From the NCBI GenBank assembly GCA_001600875.1, contig BCLD01000014.1, positions 62,001 to 126,000 on the forward strand: a DNA stretch of 64,000 nucleotides, written 5' to 3'. This DNA comes from Solicoccozyma terricola. Its lineage: Eukaryota; Basidiomycota; Tremellomycetes; Filobasidiales; Piskurozymaceae. This document shows, one piece after another, positions 11,218 to 23,872 of this stretch. Numbering within the stretch: the stretch's first letter is position 1; each line of letters begins with the position of its first letter. The notes under the pieces were generated by a model, which searched no databases, was not told the DNA's origin, and worked only from the letters and a program-made list of their open reading frames with translations. The position numbers were made by a program, and so were the translations under genes.

Positions 11218-12398
11218 CTACTCCTCGTCGGCCTCCTCGTCCTGGTCGACCTTGAAGTACTTGAGGGAGTAAGTATCGTGGGAAGTAGCAACGACACGGA
11301 GGAAGTTCTATTATAGCGATCGCCGGAAGAACAGGGGGGGGAAAAAAAAAAGCGATAAAAGTTCAGTGAAATCGTTACACCCCCAACGTCCCGCCACGAT
11401 TCCTCACCTCAAGCTGGTTCTTCTTGAGGTACTTCTTGGTGAGGTACTTGAGGTATCGCTTGGAGAATGCGATCTGGGAAGTAAGAACGAGCTTGGCGCC
11501 TGGTAGGAGGAAAACGAAGAAAAGCGAGGATCCAGTGTTAGGATATATGGCTTCGGTGGCAAAGTCGGGTACGGCAAGAGTCACGTGACGATGTGGAACA
11601 CAGTGCAAAGCCCAGTTTGGCTGCTGTCGAGCGAGCTTTCATAGGCGGTGTTCGCGGTGCTAGAAAAGAGCAAATGAAAACTCGCTGTACTCGCAAGGAA
11701 CATATAGCTCGCTACGCTCACGAAGACCAATAATGCTCGCTACGCTCGCTGGAGGCAGTATGCCTCGCTAACGCTCGGAACGAGTAGTATTGCTCACTAC
11801 GTTCGCGAAAGACAATGGTCTTCGCTCCGCGAAGCAATGAATGCTCGCTTCGCTCGCGAAGATAGTAGTGCTCGCTGCGGTCGCAGGAACAATTCTCGCT
11901 TCGCTCGCCAAGAAACTAGTGCTCGCTGCGCTCGCGAAAGAATGCTCTCTACGCTCGCCGAAAATACGCTCGCTCGCTTCGCTCGCTCGCCTCGCCGCCA
12001 ACTCACCCTCCCTCTTCAACACAATGTTCTCCCCCAATTGCCCTGGCTTCCCATCAACCTTGATCCTATCATGCAAAAACTTCTCAAACCCAGTTGGGTC
12101 AAAGACGTTATCACCTGCTGGGACTCCAAAGTCAACGATGAACTTGTGTGCGGGCTTGCCGACGGTTTTGGTGGAAGTGACCTTAGGCTGTGGAGTGGGG
12201 TATTCCCAAGTACGAAAGTCATAGCGAGAACAAGCAGGCGTTTGAACAAGAGCATGGTGTAAACGACGAGTAAACGAGACGAATCAAAACGAAAAAAGCG
12301 TTGTAGGTGAAAAAGGAGAATGAGAATAGAACGATTAGCAAAACGAACTACACAATCAGCCTCTCGAGATCCTGTCTCCTCTCGCCATTACGCACCAT
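11218..12398 (-). CDS. RPL22: 60S ribosomal protein eL22
   Basis: Ribosomal protein of the large subunit, 121 residues. Exons on the minus strand: 12396-12398 (ATG only), 12007-12187, 11408-11499, 11218-11307. The conserved core is clear: [33 protein letters not shown] and [17 protein letters not shown], then [16 protein letters not shown] and an acidic tail. The separate ATG exon is inferred from a good donor directly after ATG, the same arrangement as in the neighbouring RPS17. Intron 2 (11500-12006, 507 bp) is about eight times the usual size and is packed with the CTTCGCGAGCG repeat. The gene diverges from RPS17 over a shared promoter. In Cryptococcus neoformans RPL22 is part of the mating-type locus, which fits the SXI genes 3 kb away. 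Confidence 0.93.
11676..11997 (-). repeat. Intronic CGCGAGCGAAGCGAG repeat array (RPL22 intron 2)
   Basis: About ten degenerate units spaced 30-45 bp. In the sense of the RPL22 transcript they read CTTCGCGAGCGAAGCGAGCA (exact at 11842-11861) followed by ATTCATT-like sequence. CTTCG and CGAAG within a unit can pair as a short hairpin. The same exact 20-mer is present in the GLTP intron at 26813-26832. Confidence 0.85.
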
Positions 12399-12790
12399 AT
12401 CTACAGGATGATATCTTTTATTTGATATCGGTCTGCAAAATGAAATGATGTATGAGGTTTGTAGAGAGGAGTTCCTTCGGAGCAGCCGGCAGAGGAGGAT
12501 TAAAGAGGGGGGGGGAACAAAGTTCCAAAGAATGGATTATTTCACGTGCACCCTCCCCCCCCCCATCGGACTGCCTGAATCATTAACGCCGATACATCCT
12601 CTAGGGCCCACAGGCGGGGGGGTGGGTCCCAACTTAAGCGCACACCCATCCTGCGCTTATCCCTCGTTCCACAACTAAGCGCATTCCATTCCCTCCCCCT
12701 CCGCTATACCCAACTCGCACAACTCCCATCCTCGCCTTACCCACCCCCCCCCGCTTCACAGTCCTCAACACAGCAAATAATTCATTCATC
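12399..12790. promoter_or_regulatory. Divergent RPL22/RPS17 promoter
   Basis: 392 bp separate the two start codons. AAGCGCA occurs at 12636-12642 and 12677-12683, and its complement TGCGCTT at 12652-12658. The same triple arrangement is found before RPS5, so it may be a shared ribosomal-protein gene control element. C and G runs flank it. Confidence 0.6.
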
Positions 12791-14168
12791 ATGGTGAGTT
12801 GGACGTAGTAGATCGAGGGGGTGGGAATGGGGTACATTCGATGCGATGCGATGCGATGCGATGCGACTTTCTAAGGATGGATGGATGGAATGCAACCAAT
12901 GGACGGGGATATCATACGATACGATCGACAGGGAATGGGAATAGGACAATCATAAGAACAAGTACTCGCAGTAAGGAAAAAGGACATCAGGGAAAGATAG
13001 GGTGGATGCGAGAACATCTGGCGCATACCGATGATTGTTGCGATAGTTGTGTTGGGTGTTCAATCAACAGCTCGGAAGTGGAAGAGCTTAGAGAAGGGGT
13101 ACGATGTGAACCGGACGTTCGGCAAGGACGAATAGAAACCGAACCTCAAAAACCTGAAGGAGACACCAACCTACCTCGCACATCGCCACGGTGGGAAACC
13201 AGGACATCCCATGAACGACACAACCACCCATCATCTGGAAAGTACCGTATACTCTCCAAATACGCGCCACGACAACAGATCAACAGCATTCCCCGTAACC
13301 CTCATCGCATCGCATCATCCTCCTACCCTCCCACCTCACATAACCTCAACTTGACCCTCCCCACTAACACTATCTCGCCGTTTTCTTTTACTCAGGGTCG
13401 AGTCCGCACAAAGACTGTCAAGAAGGCATCCCGAGTCCTCATCGAGAAATACTACCCTCGTCTCACCCTTGATTTCCAGTGAGTGTATCTCAATACCCCC
13501 CCTCTTCCCAAACCGATGCAGAAGAGCGGTAGCTGATTGTGGTTTTCGGGGGATTTTGTGAAATAGCACCAACAAGCGTCTCATCGATGAGGTCGCTATG
13601 GTTCCATCTAAGCGATTGAGGAACAAGATCTCTGGTTGTGAGTGTGGATAACAGCAATCTTTCATGATTGAAGATGATAGCTGATGGAATGAAATGTCTT
13701 CTTTCGAATCGAATTCCTTTCTCCCATCTCGTCATCGTCTCTCCCATCCACAAACCTCTTACTCGTCGCTTTCGCTCCCTCGTTGCGCCGCTAGTCACCA
13801 CCCATCTCATGAAGCGAATTCAAAAGGGACCAGTCCGTGGTATCTCCTTCCGTCTGCAAGAAGAGGAACGAGAGCGTAAGGATCAATACGTTCCAGACGT
13901 TTCCGCTTTGGACCAAGGAGAGACTCCATTGGATGTTGATGCCGAGACCAAGGTGGGTTGGAAAGAAAGAATTATCCCAATTGCGTTTTTTCTTAGAGAG
14001 ATGGAAGTATTGATCAATTGCGCTCGCGTTTTGTTATTTTTTTCCTACCAGGCCCTCCTCCGATCCCTCGGTATGGACTCTATCCCAGTCAACGTCGTCG
14101 CCATCACCGGTCCAGAGCCAATCACTCGTGGTCCAAGGCGACACGTTCCAGGAGCCGCCACCGCCTAA
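12791..14168 (+). CDS. RPS17: 40S ribosomal protein eS17
   Basis: Small-subunit ribosomal protein of 143 residues. Exons: 12791-12793 (ATG alone), 13396-13478, 13567-13637, 13795-13952, 14052-14168. The protein begins [14 protein letters not shown], continues with [14 protein letters not shown] and [20 protein letters not shown], matching eS17 throughout, and ends HVPGAATA. The first intron (12794-13395) is 602 bp, typical of intron placement at the start codon in basidiomycete ribosomal genes. It contains a short CGATG microsatellite, and I saw no convincing snoRNA boxes in it. Confidence 0.95.
12839..12866 (+). repeat. CGATG microsatellite in RPS17 intron 1
   Basis: Five to six perfect tandem copies of the pentamer CGATG lie 46 bp after the ATG exon. 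Confidence 0.9.
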
Positions 14169-15030
14169 ATACCTTTTAATCTTTCTTACCGCAACTCTCT
14201 CTGCTACTCTAGACATCACACAAAACGTTTTATGGGTGGATGGATGGGTGGAGAATGGGAAGGGGAAGGAGGATGTGAAGGATGGGGGTGGAGGGTGCTG
14301 TATTCGTCGCGTATTACATGGGTTTATGCGATGATAGCAGTGACGAATTGAATAGCCAGGCCAGAGTCAGTGTATTGCAGCGAGTCCCCAAGTGTCCAGT
14401 GTCCAGGCCCCAAGTAGTCGCCAACAATCAGCATATCTCAAAGACGCGTCAATAATATCTCGACCGTTGAAAGGTTGGAACAGCGGTGGCAAGAGTGGCG
14501 AACGATTAATCGCTCGTGGAGATGGCTTGGAATCATCGATTCAATGTGCCCGGCCAAACATCCCTCGCCCATCCAAGACATCCGACCGATCACTCACTCG
14601 TTACTAGATACATCTTCCACCGCTCCAGTCATCTCGACGATCAATTCGGGTCTCTTCTATCGGTGAACAATTTTAGATAGCATGCATTAAGGTAACGGAA
14701 ATACAAAGTGGTTGGTGTTACAAGTGGCCGACGAATATGGATGGCTAGAAGAGATATTATATGGTGAAACAGTTCGGGATGTCACGACGTTGACAGCGAA
14801 GGTTTGGGAACCCGCCGTCGATTGCCGTAGAGTTGGAAGTTGTATGGAGGATAGATCCATCGAGAGTTAGTCGACACTAGCTTGCACCTGATCGACGTGG
14901 ATGGATGGACTTGTCTCAGCCAGCCATCGAACAGCGTTTGCCTGATGGAAGCAACACAGATCCTATCAGCATCCACAACCCTAGCATTCGGGTACACTTC
15001 CTTCAACGACTCACCGAGCTTTGAAACAAC
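14169..15030. other. Intergenic region between RPS17 and SXI1
   Basis: 862 bp between convergent gene ends. No conserved coding frame, RNA gene or repeat was recognised. Confidence 0.5.
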
Positions 15031-16665
15031 TCATGCACCAATCGCTGGTCGATCATCCATCTTGGGGATCTTCGTTCGTGGAAATATCGATATGGCCGTG
15101 GGTGGTTGTTTACGCTTTGCCGATATGACTTCACCCGGCGATTGGGATTTGGTTTCTTGAGGTTCGTTGACGGTGTTCCACACCGCTTGAAGACCCATTG
15201 GACCGTCGAATTGCGGCCAATCCTGTTGATATTCTGAATCATCTCGTTCGTTGAACACAGAATCGATATGCGGAAGGGGGACTGCCGAAGCGAACGACCA
15301 TTGTGATACTGAAGGATGATACGTACCCAACTCATTCCCAAACACAAATGGCGATAGAAGTGGTCCAATCGCCGGATCAAGCCATTCGGGTTGAGGGTCA
15401 TGGGGTAACGACTCCATGGATGGTTGCGATGAGAGAGTGGGTTGGAGATGGTATGAAGCGATGGACGCTGAGGAATGGGATGTCGAGGAGTTGTTGGAGG
15501 AGCAGGATGAGGTGGAGATCGTTCGAGCGGCGGTGATGCGAGGTGGTGAGGAAGAGAGGGAGGACCCGGAGGAAGTTGAGAATGAAGGAGTACGGCTGGC
15601 CGGCAGCTGTTGATAAGAGAATGATCCTGGGTTTGCGTACGACGTTCGATCGTCACTCGTACTCGAAATCTGCTGGCTCGTCGTGCTCGCAGAAAACTCG
15701 CGATGGTCCTGATCGTGAGTGAGTTGGAACTGGGACATGTGCGATGGGAAGGAGGGTGCACGATGACTCCCGAGAGAAGGTCGGATCTTCTTCCCGACAG
15801 GCTTATGAGACGATGTTTGAGGGACCACCTCGCTCTTCGATATGATAGCGGGTGAAAGACGAGGTCGTTTTGTCGATGTTGGATTGAGTGGGTGTCCATC
15901 CTCGTCTACAGCCAATGGTCTGGCGATGATCTTCAAAATATCATACCGGCCATCAGCACTTCATCACGAACGACCCCACCACCGTGTACCCACCTTCTCA
16001 ACCCAATCTCCCACTTGCTTCTTCTCCGCTCTCTTCAACCACTTAATAATCCCCATAATCGCCTCCTTCAACGTCTCATCCTCCTCCGTCCCATTCCACA
16101 CCCTCCTCACACAATCTCCCATCGCTCGCTTATCTCCTCTGAAATGCTTTCGGAGAACTGATGTGTAATTTGAGCGTCGTCGGATATTGGTGAGTGCTTG
16201 TCGGAAAACTTCACTGGTGAAGGATCCGTCGCGGATGAAGGTGGGGAGGTCGGATGAGAGGGGGAAGGGGTCGTCGAGGTGTTCGAGGAACCATCGGCGG
16301 AAGGGGACCATGTCGGAGTCACCTTGCAGCATGTTACAGTTTGATTGCGATACTGGAACGTGGACGCCGATGGCATTGCCTTGAGCTGATTCGCCCCTCT
16401 CATTCATGGCTATCACCAAGTCGGTGTCCATCTTGGAGATGATACCGTCAAGTTCCGGTTCTAGCTCTTGCATGGCAATAGAATAAACTTTCACTAAGCC
16501 AAGTAAAGAGTTGATCCAGTCCCTAGTATCGGCCTTCAAATTGACTGATCCTGTTCCTTCAATGAACTCTTCAACTTCGTTCATTGCTACCTCAAGTTTT
16601 GCAGGATCATGGAGAGAATGGTGCACCGATCTTTCTAACTCTAATAAGCGAAGTAGTTCTGTCAT
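15031..16665 (-). CDS. SXI1: HD1-class homeodomain mating-type factor (SXI1-like)
   Basis: Two exons (15994-16665, 15031-15930) encode 523 residues. The gene is divergent from an HD2 gene across 191 bp, the hallmark of basidiomycete homeodomain mating-type loci. An HD1 protein from one mate pairs with HD2 from the other to start the sexual programme in the nucleus. The N-terminal 110 residues form the allele-specific dimerisation region. A TALE-type homeodomain follows at about residues 120-172: FRRWFLEHLDDPFP covers helix 1 and the three-residue loop insertion, and ALTNIRRRSNYT is helix 3. The usual Trp-Phe before xNxR is Ala157-Leu158 here, while Asn160 and Arg162 remain. The C-terminal half is Ser-rich and disordered, with basic patches (TKRPRLSP, GKKIRP) that could be nuclear localisation signals. 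Confidence 0.82.
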
Positions 16666-16856
16666 CTTGTGTTGAAGCTGTTGGTGGTGATGGATGAAAA
16701 AGCTGTCGATATACTAAATATATAGGAATATATATGTATATTGTTAGAACAATAAGATTCGTTGATGGCCAAAGCTCGAACCTCTCCTAATGAAGTTCTT
16801 AGTTCTTTGGAAACTGCGTCTTCAATACCCACCAACCTCACAATCGCATATACATC
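16666..16856. promoter_or_regulatory. Shared SXI1/SXI2 bidirectional promoter
   Basis: 191 bp separate the two start codons. An AT-rich TATATA stretch lies at about 16710-16745, nearer SXI1. Such compact head-to-head spacing is typical of HD1/HD2 pairs. Confidence 0.6.
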
Positions 16857-18528
16857 ATGGGTCAACATTTAAAAGATAATGAAGGTACTCTCCTTTTCGA
16901 ATCTGTCCAGAAAGAATGCGAGATATTGCTGGCGAAGGCGAATATTCAAGATGAACCTGGGACGAAGCTTCTCATCGATCCGAATATTCGCCCAGATCTA
17001 TCTGTCTCTGTATCGAAGTCATTTAGACAAAAGTTCTCAGGAGAAGGATACATTGCAGATCATCTCTCAATCTTACAGATGATGAATCTGCTGGTGGAAG
17101 TGGAAGAAGAGCTCAGCAGAGTCATCATGCAAGCCTTTTCATCCACGTTGGAAGACTTTCGATCAACTGAGTCCTATGGCGGGCTTTCTGACACCGAAGT
17201 ACAGCTGGCTATTGCCAAAGCATATACACTCTGCTACAGGGACGAGAGTGATAAAGTGATAGAATACGCCATTGCTGCTGCTAGGAAGCTCTCGACAAAC
17301 GAGTCCGCGGACGCGATTGTTCATGTGAGTGCAACCAAATCTTCGATCCATGCAGATTTCTCTGATCACCCTCTTACTCTCCAGGCCGGATACGAAGAAA
17401 CCCTCCAAGCCGCCTTCCGAGTCAATGAAAAACCCACCACGACCGAGAAAGAAGTCCTCGCTCGTCATCTAAAAGTTCCGCTGAAGAGGGTGAGTCGTCG
17501 TCGTCTCATATCGTGGATTCGCCGCGTCGGAGCTTTCGTGCCTTGCTCATTCTTGCTTTGGCTTCTGCTCGTACAGATCACGAACTGGGTAAGCTCATCA
17601 TCCATCTGAATAAGATGTCCCACCGACATCGTCGACCACCGCTCACTGACCATCTCCCCTCTCTCCCTCCCCCCAGTTCCAAAACCAACGTTCCCGCAAA
17701 ATCTCTCCCGGTCCCAAACGACTCGCCACCGCCACTCTCATCTGTCCGAATACCTCACTCCCACTGACCACCTCTCAAGTCCTCTCCGGCATCGCTCCCA
17801 CTTCCACCCCCACCACCACCATCACCACCACCACCAACAACCTCTCCACCACGAACAACCCCACCCCCCTGCACGAGGTCCGACCGGCGAACAATGAATC
17901 CCCTCACGCTGGTATGAAACGAGGTCCAAGCGTGGGTAAAGTAGAACAATCAAATGGATTAGGGTTAGGGTTCAATGACGCGTCACTGTCTCAGTCTCAC
18001 GGTGGGGTGTCGGGTGGCGAGAGGAGGGTGTTTAGGAACATGCCTAGGAAGAAGGGGTTGGGGGGTGGTGGTGGGGGTGGGGTACACGGAGAGGGGGGTT
18101 CAGGGGTTCAGGGGGTGGGAAGGGGTACAATAGCGGGTACTACGATGGAGCAACCTGGGAATCCACCGCGGTCACTCTTCCATCAATCACTCCCTCTCCC
18201 CCGCCAAAACCAATACCATTCTCCAACTCCGTCATTATCACGCTCTGTCTCTGATTCGTCAACTAATTCATCCATCTCTACAATTTCCACTTCACCTTCT
18301 CAATCCGTGGATTCATACTACCCCGTTGATAACCTGGGGGGTATATACGCATCGCCTTCTCACCTCGATACGATCGATCATCGGTTATTCAACTTCACCG
18401 TCCCACCACCTTCTTTCGACATCGGTCCTGGTCTTGAAAAATGGAATTCAGAAACGTACATCCAAGAATTATTGGAAAATTGTTTAAATACATCGATTCC
18501 TGGTGTTGATCAGGTGGAATTGGAACCT

Positions 18529-18559
<31 letters not shown>

Positions 18560-19185
18560 GTGGGAATTGGTGGGATGCTCCTTTGGTTGAAGGAGATGTT
18601 ATCATGCAGATGGATGAACTTCTTCGTGAACCAACGGAGGGTTCAGAGTCTGCTACGTCTGCTGAAGGTCAATCACCATCTCGTCAAGTCGATGTCGTCG
18701 CGGACCACGCAACGAAGAAAGACGATGTCTTTACTACTCTCACGACAGACATCGTTGACCCACATCGATCACATCTCGAGCTCGATACGACACTCAGCGA
18801 AGATTTCGATTTCTCTTGGTTATCATTTGATACACTCCTAGGCTCAAGTCCATCTGAACCCGGGACTAACGATGATTATCAGGACCTACGACAAGTCTCC
18901 GATTCTAATCCTTCTCAAAACATCATTTCTTCTACGCAATTATCGAATCAAGAAGTTGATATAACCAATCAAAGCTTCATTCAACAATGGTATCCTGATC
19001 TATTGATTTCATCACCAACACTAAACAACATCGAATCGACGTCTGACGTTCCGAATATCGATTATTCAATGATGGATGATTCGTGGAATGTATTACCGTT
19101 CGCTGGGAGTCCGGATTTCGATGTTATGGAATGGCATGTAATGGAGAAGGAGGGGTTGGGAGAGGGAGAAGGGTTGGGTGTATGA
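16857..19185 (+). CDS. SXI2: HD2-class homeodomain mating-type factor (SXI2-like)
   Basis: Four exons (16857-17324, 17385-17489, 17577-17588, 17677-19185) encode 697 residues. After a 155-residue N-terminal part that should contain the dimerisation region comes a canonical homeodomain at about residues 157-207: AGYEETLQAAFRVNEKPTTT, then RHLKVPLKRITNW and FQNQRSRK. The recognition helix keeps the WFxNxR consensus. Exon 3 is only 12 nt and codes for ITNW; its introns split the helix between Lys-Arg and Ile and between Trp48 and Phe49. The C-terminal 500 residues are low complexity (Thr, Ser, Gly and Asn runs, including a CGACGA repeat near 18530) and acidic towards the end, compatible with an activation domain. 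HD2 assignment rests on homeodomain type and orientation. Confidence 0.85.
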
Positions 19186-19587
19186 GGGTTACAGGTGGAT
19201 GGTGAGTTTGGAGTTGGGAGTTCGGTGGCGACACGGGTTGACGTGAACTGATCGTTCTCGTTCTTGCTATATGCAGCTTGTCACCTTTTCGAAGGACAAT
19301 TTTGTTAACGATATACGAACTCCTCATCTGAATTGTCTCCCCTTGCATATTTGTGTTTTTCTCTAGTAGTTGTATTTTAATCCGATAGACGTGGTTATCA
19401 TCATTCCCATCGATGGACACCTTCACTCACTGTGAACCGCGGTCCGGCTTTCGCCGAGGAAAAGTTGGAATGGAATGACGAACGGAACGAGTCAAGAGAG
19501 AAGTTCGCTGTCAAGTTCATCCCCTGAGATAAAGCCACCAACCACCTACAAAAACGAATAACTAAGCAACTCATCCCCCGTACCACC
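19186..19587. other. Intergenic region, LYS1 promoter
   Basis: 402 bp between SXI2 and LYS1 on the same strand. Nothing specific was recognised. Confidence 0.45.
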
Positions 19588-21306
<1,719 letters not shown>

Positions 21307-21787
21307 GTGTTAAGAGGAGAAGGAGAGAGGAGAGGAGGATGACGTTGGGAAACTAGACTATGCCACATGAGAATGAAACTAATTCTTGCCCAAATGACGA
21401 ATTCTGTTGAACGCGACTTGGGTGGGGGCGTTGTTCATCGGAATGGATTGGGGAATGAGGGAAATGTACATCAGTCAAGGACAGCATCGACATCATCGTA
21501 GGTAGTCAGAGCAGATATAGTGATATCCATACCCCAGTCACCTGCAATTACACCTCTTCCCAACGTCTCAATCGGATCGAATCCCCCATCGACACTCCTT
21601 TACATCTGTCCACTTTCGGGAAAAACACTTAGTCGAGACATTTGCAGACTCCGGGACAAAGGAACTCTTGGGTTTGAGCAGTTTGAACAGTTAGCATTTA
21701 GAACATACACCATTCTCTTCACTCTCATTGAAGACACGACCCATTGACGATACATATCACAAGGAAGTCATTGATAAGGATACAGGT
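21307..21787. other. Intergenic region, RAC1 promoter
   Basis: 481 bp between LYS1 and RAC1. No conserved frame or RNA gene was seen. Confidence 0.45.
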
Positions 21788-23359
21788 ATGGCGACCAAGT
21801 CGATCAAATGTAAGTATGGCAAGCTGGGTTCGAACGGGTTGATACGGAGAGTCAGGCGTGAAGAGGCGGAACGACATTGATGCTGTGCGGCGTGGGTGAT
21901 TAGGTGCGGGTATCACACACCTCGTCGCAGGTCTTCTTCTGAGAATGTATCTGGATTAGATGTCGTGTCAAGCTTAGCTCTGAGCATTCGGTGGGCTGGT
22001 TGGGAAAGCGCTCACCATGGTATTCCATCGGTTTTCATATTCTCAACGCTGATACCTCTCATTGTCGATTTCGAATTTCTTTTTCATATTCAAACAGGTG
22101 TGGTCGTGGGAGATGGTGCTGTAGGAAAGGTATGTCCTTAAATACCCAGGTCCCTCCTCACATTTCAACCAATTGCTAAATCCTATCTCATTATCTACCC
22201 TCCTATTCCAATATCCAACCTTTTTTCCTCCTATCGCCTCTTCTGTCTCCCTCCGGTCTCGATCACTCGTCGATTGATGAATAATCAGACATGTCTTCTC
22301 ATCTCATACACTACAAACGCATTTCCAGGAGAATACGTTCCAACAGTATTCGACAACTATTCGGCGCAGGTTCGTTGTTTTTCCCAACCATACCTACGTC
22401 ATGGGAAAGCATTGGGGTGTACAAGCTGATGTGTTAATCCTTCGATCCTCCGTTGTTGATTTGGGGTTTGAATAGGTCGTCGTTGATGGAATGACAGTTG
22501 CATTGGGATTATGGGATACAGCAGGTCAAGAAGATTACGAGCAAGTCCTTTCCCGTTCACCGTTTTATACCGTGACCTTGATATTCATGACCTTCTCTTT
22601 CTCCTTTCCTCTCCTTTCCTCTACGCATTACAGCCGCCTACGTCCACTATCGTACCCTCAAACAGACGTATTCCTCGTTTGTTTCTCAACAGTCAGTCCG
22701 GCTAGTTTCGAGAACGTAAGGACAAAGTGGCTTCCAGAGGTAAAAAATCATCCTCTCCCAACTCCATTACTCCACAAAACTCATACGACGTATCGCGTAC
22801 ACACGCAGATCCAACATCATTGTCCATCAACACCCAAGATATTGGTAGGTACTAAACTTGATCTTCGGAATGATGAAACGACGATTGCAAAGTTACGAGA
22901 GAGGAGACAGGAGCCTATTCAATATCAACAGGTGAGTGGTGATGATTTCTCCCCATTCGCTTATCCGTTGTTTCGGTTGGGAAAAAAAGAAAAAGGAAGA
23001 CTGATGGCGTTTGGGGTTTGCGATGGTTTGGGATAGGGTACTGCTATGGCCGCTGATATCAAAGCTGCAAAGGTGTGTTTTTCCTTCTCCCGCTCTGGGC
23101 AAGTCGGTTTTCCCGATGCTGACTTTGGAACGATACGTGTGTACGCGACAATAGTACGTCGAGTGCTCAGCGATGACTCAACAAGGTCTCAAGACCGTTT
23201 TCGACGAAGCTATTCGGGTTGTTCGTGAGTATGAATAGGGGAATTGCGGCCTCTCGCATCAACGATTGACAATTGGCGGTTGGCGGTTGGATCCACTCAG
23301 TCAATCCGAATCGACGTGCTGGTAAAGCATCCAAGAAGAGCGGGTGTATGATGATGTGA
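21788..23359 (+). CDS. RAC1: Rho-family small GTPase Rac1
   Basis: Molecular switch acting at the plasma membrane in polarised growth and hyphal development. Nine exons (21788-21809, 22098-22129, 22289-22369, 22476-22540, 22634-22739, 22809-22931, 23037-23072, 23155-23224, 23301-23359) encode 197 residues. Visible elements: the P-loop GDGAVGKTC, switch [12 protein letters not shown], switch [16 protein letters not shown], the base-recognition loop GTKLDLR, ECSA, and the C-terminal CAAX box CMMM for prenylation. Rac rather than Cdc42 is favoured by the overall sequence, though the families are close. Intron 4 begins with GC instead of GT (22541), which is needed to give the invariant Asp of EDYDR. 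Intron 1 (288 bp) is longer than usual. Confidence 0.93.
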
Positions 23360-23872
23360 GAGGTGAAATATCAGCAAACCATCAAGGCATAACCCCACCG
23401 CGAAACCGATCAATATTTCAGTCCCGGCCGAGTTTTCAATACCGCTGGTAACACCTCATAGATAACAGGTGGTGACTACGGACCCGGCTGACTCGGTTGG
23501 ACATTCAACCCCCACTTTCTCCCTCCACTTCCTTTCTTCACCCGCATCCGAACCGAACATTGTACGATTAAGTCCAAACTCCCAGTCGCATCAACTTCTT
23601 CCCCCAATCTTACACTTTTTAACGACCTCTACGAGTCTTGTCATTTATAATTGCGGTATGCTTATGCCATCGACGTTTTTTGCTCGACTGTTTCAATGTG
23701 GGGTGGTCTTCCTCGATGATGAAAGAAGGAAAGAGCTGATATTTGTTTACAAGCGTGTTCATGTTTACAACTTCATTTACAATATCTGATGTCTCTAATT
23801 CTGAGGACATCAGGTAGAGTCACCCGATCCGGCTCTGCCTTGTTTATGTTGTGGGGGAATCACGAATGAGCG
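23360..23872. other. Intergenic region downstream of RAC1
   Basis: 513 bp between the ends of RAC1 and the degraded gag-like gene. Apart from AT-rich stretches nothing was recognised. Confidence 0.45.

Noticed and set aside
11768..12262. Arg/Ser/Ala-repeat proteins on both strands around the RPL22 intron (and similar frames at 26.7-27.0, 36.3-36.6 and 63.0-63.3 kb)
   Set aside because: They arise because the intronic repeat lacks stops in several frames. The RPL22, GLTP, LAT1 and MARVEL exons are in phase only if these stretches are spliced out.
12794..13395. snoRNA in the long first intron of RPS17
   Set aside because: No pair of C and D boxes with terminal stem could be found by eye; length alone is not evidence.
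16720..16800. tRNA-like B-box (GGTTCGAGC on the minus strand)
   Set aside because: It does not match the full B-box consensus, and no acceptor stem or A-box is present.
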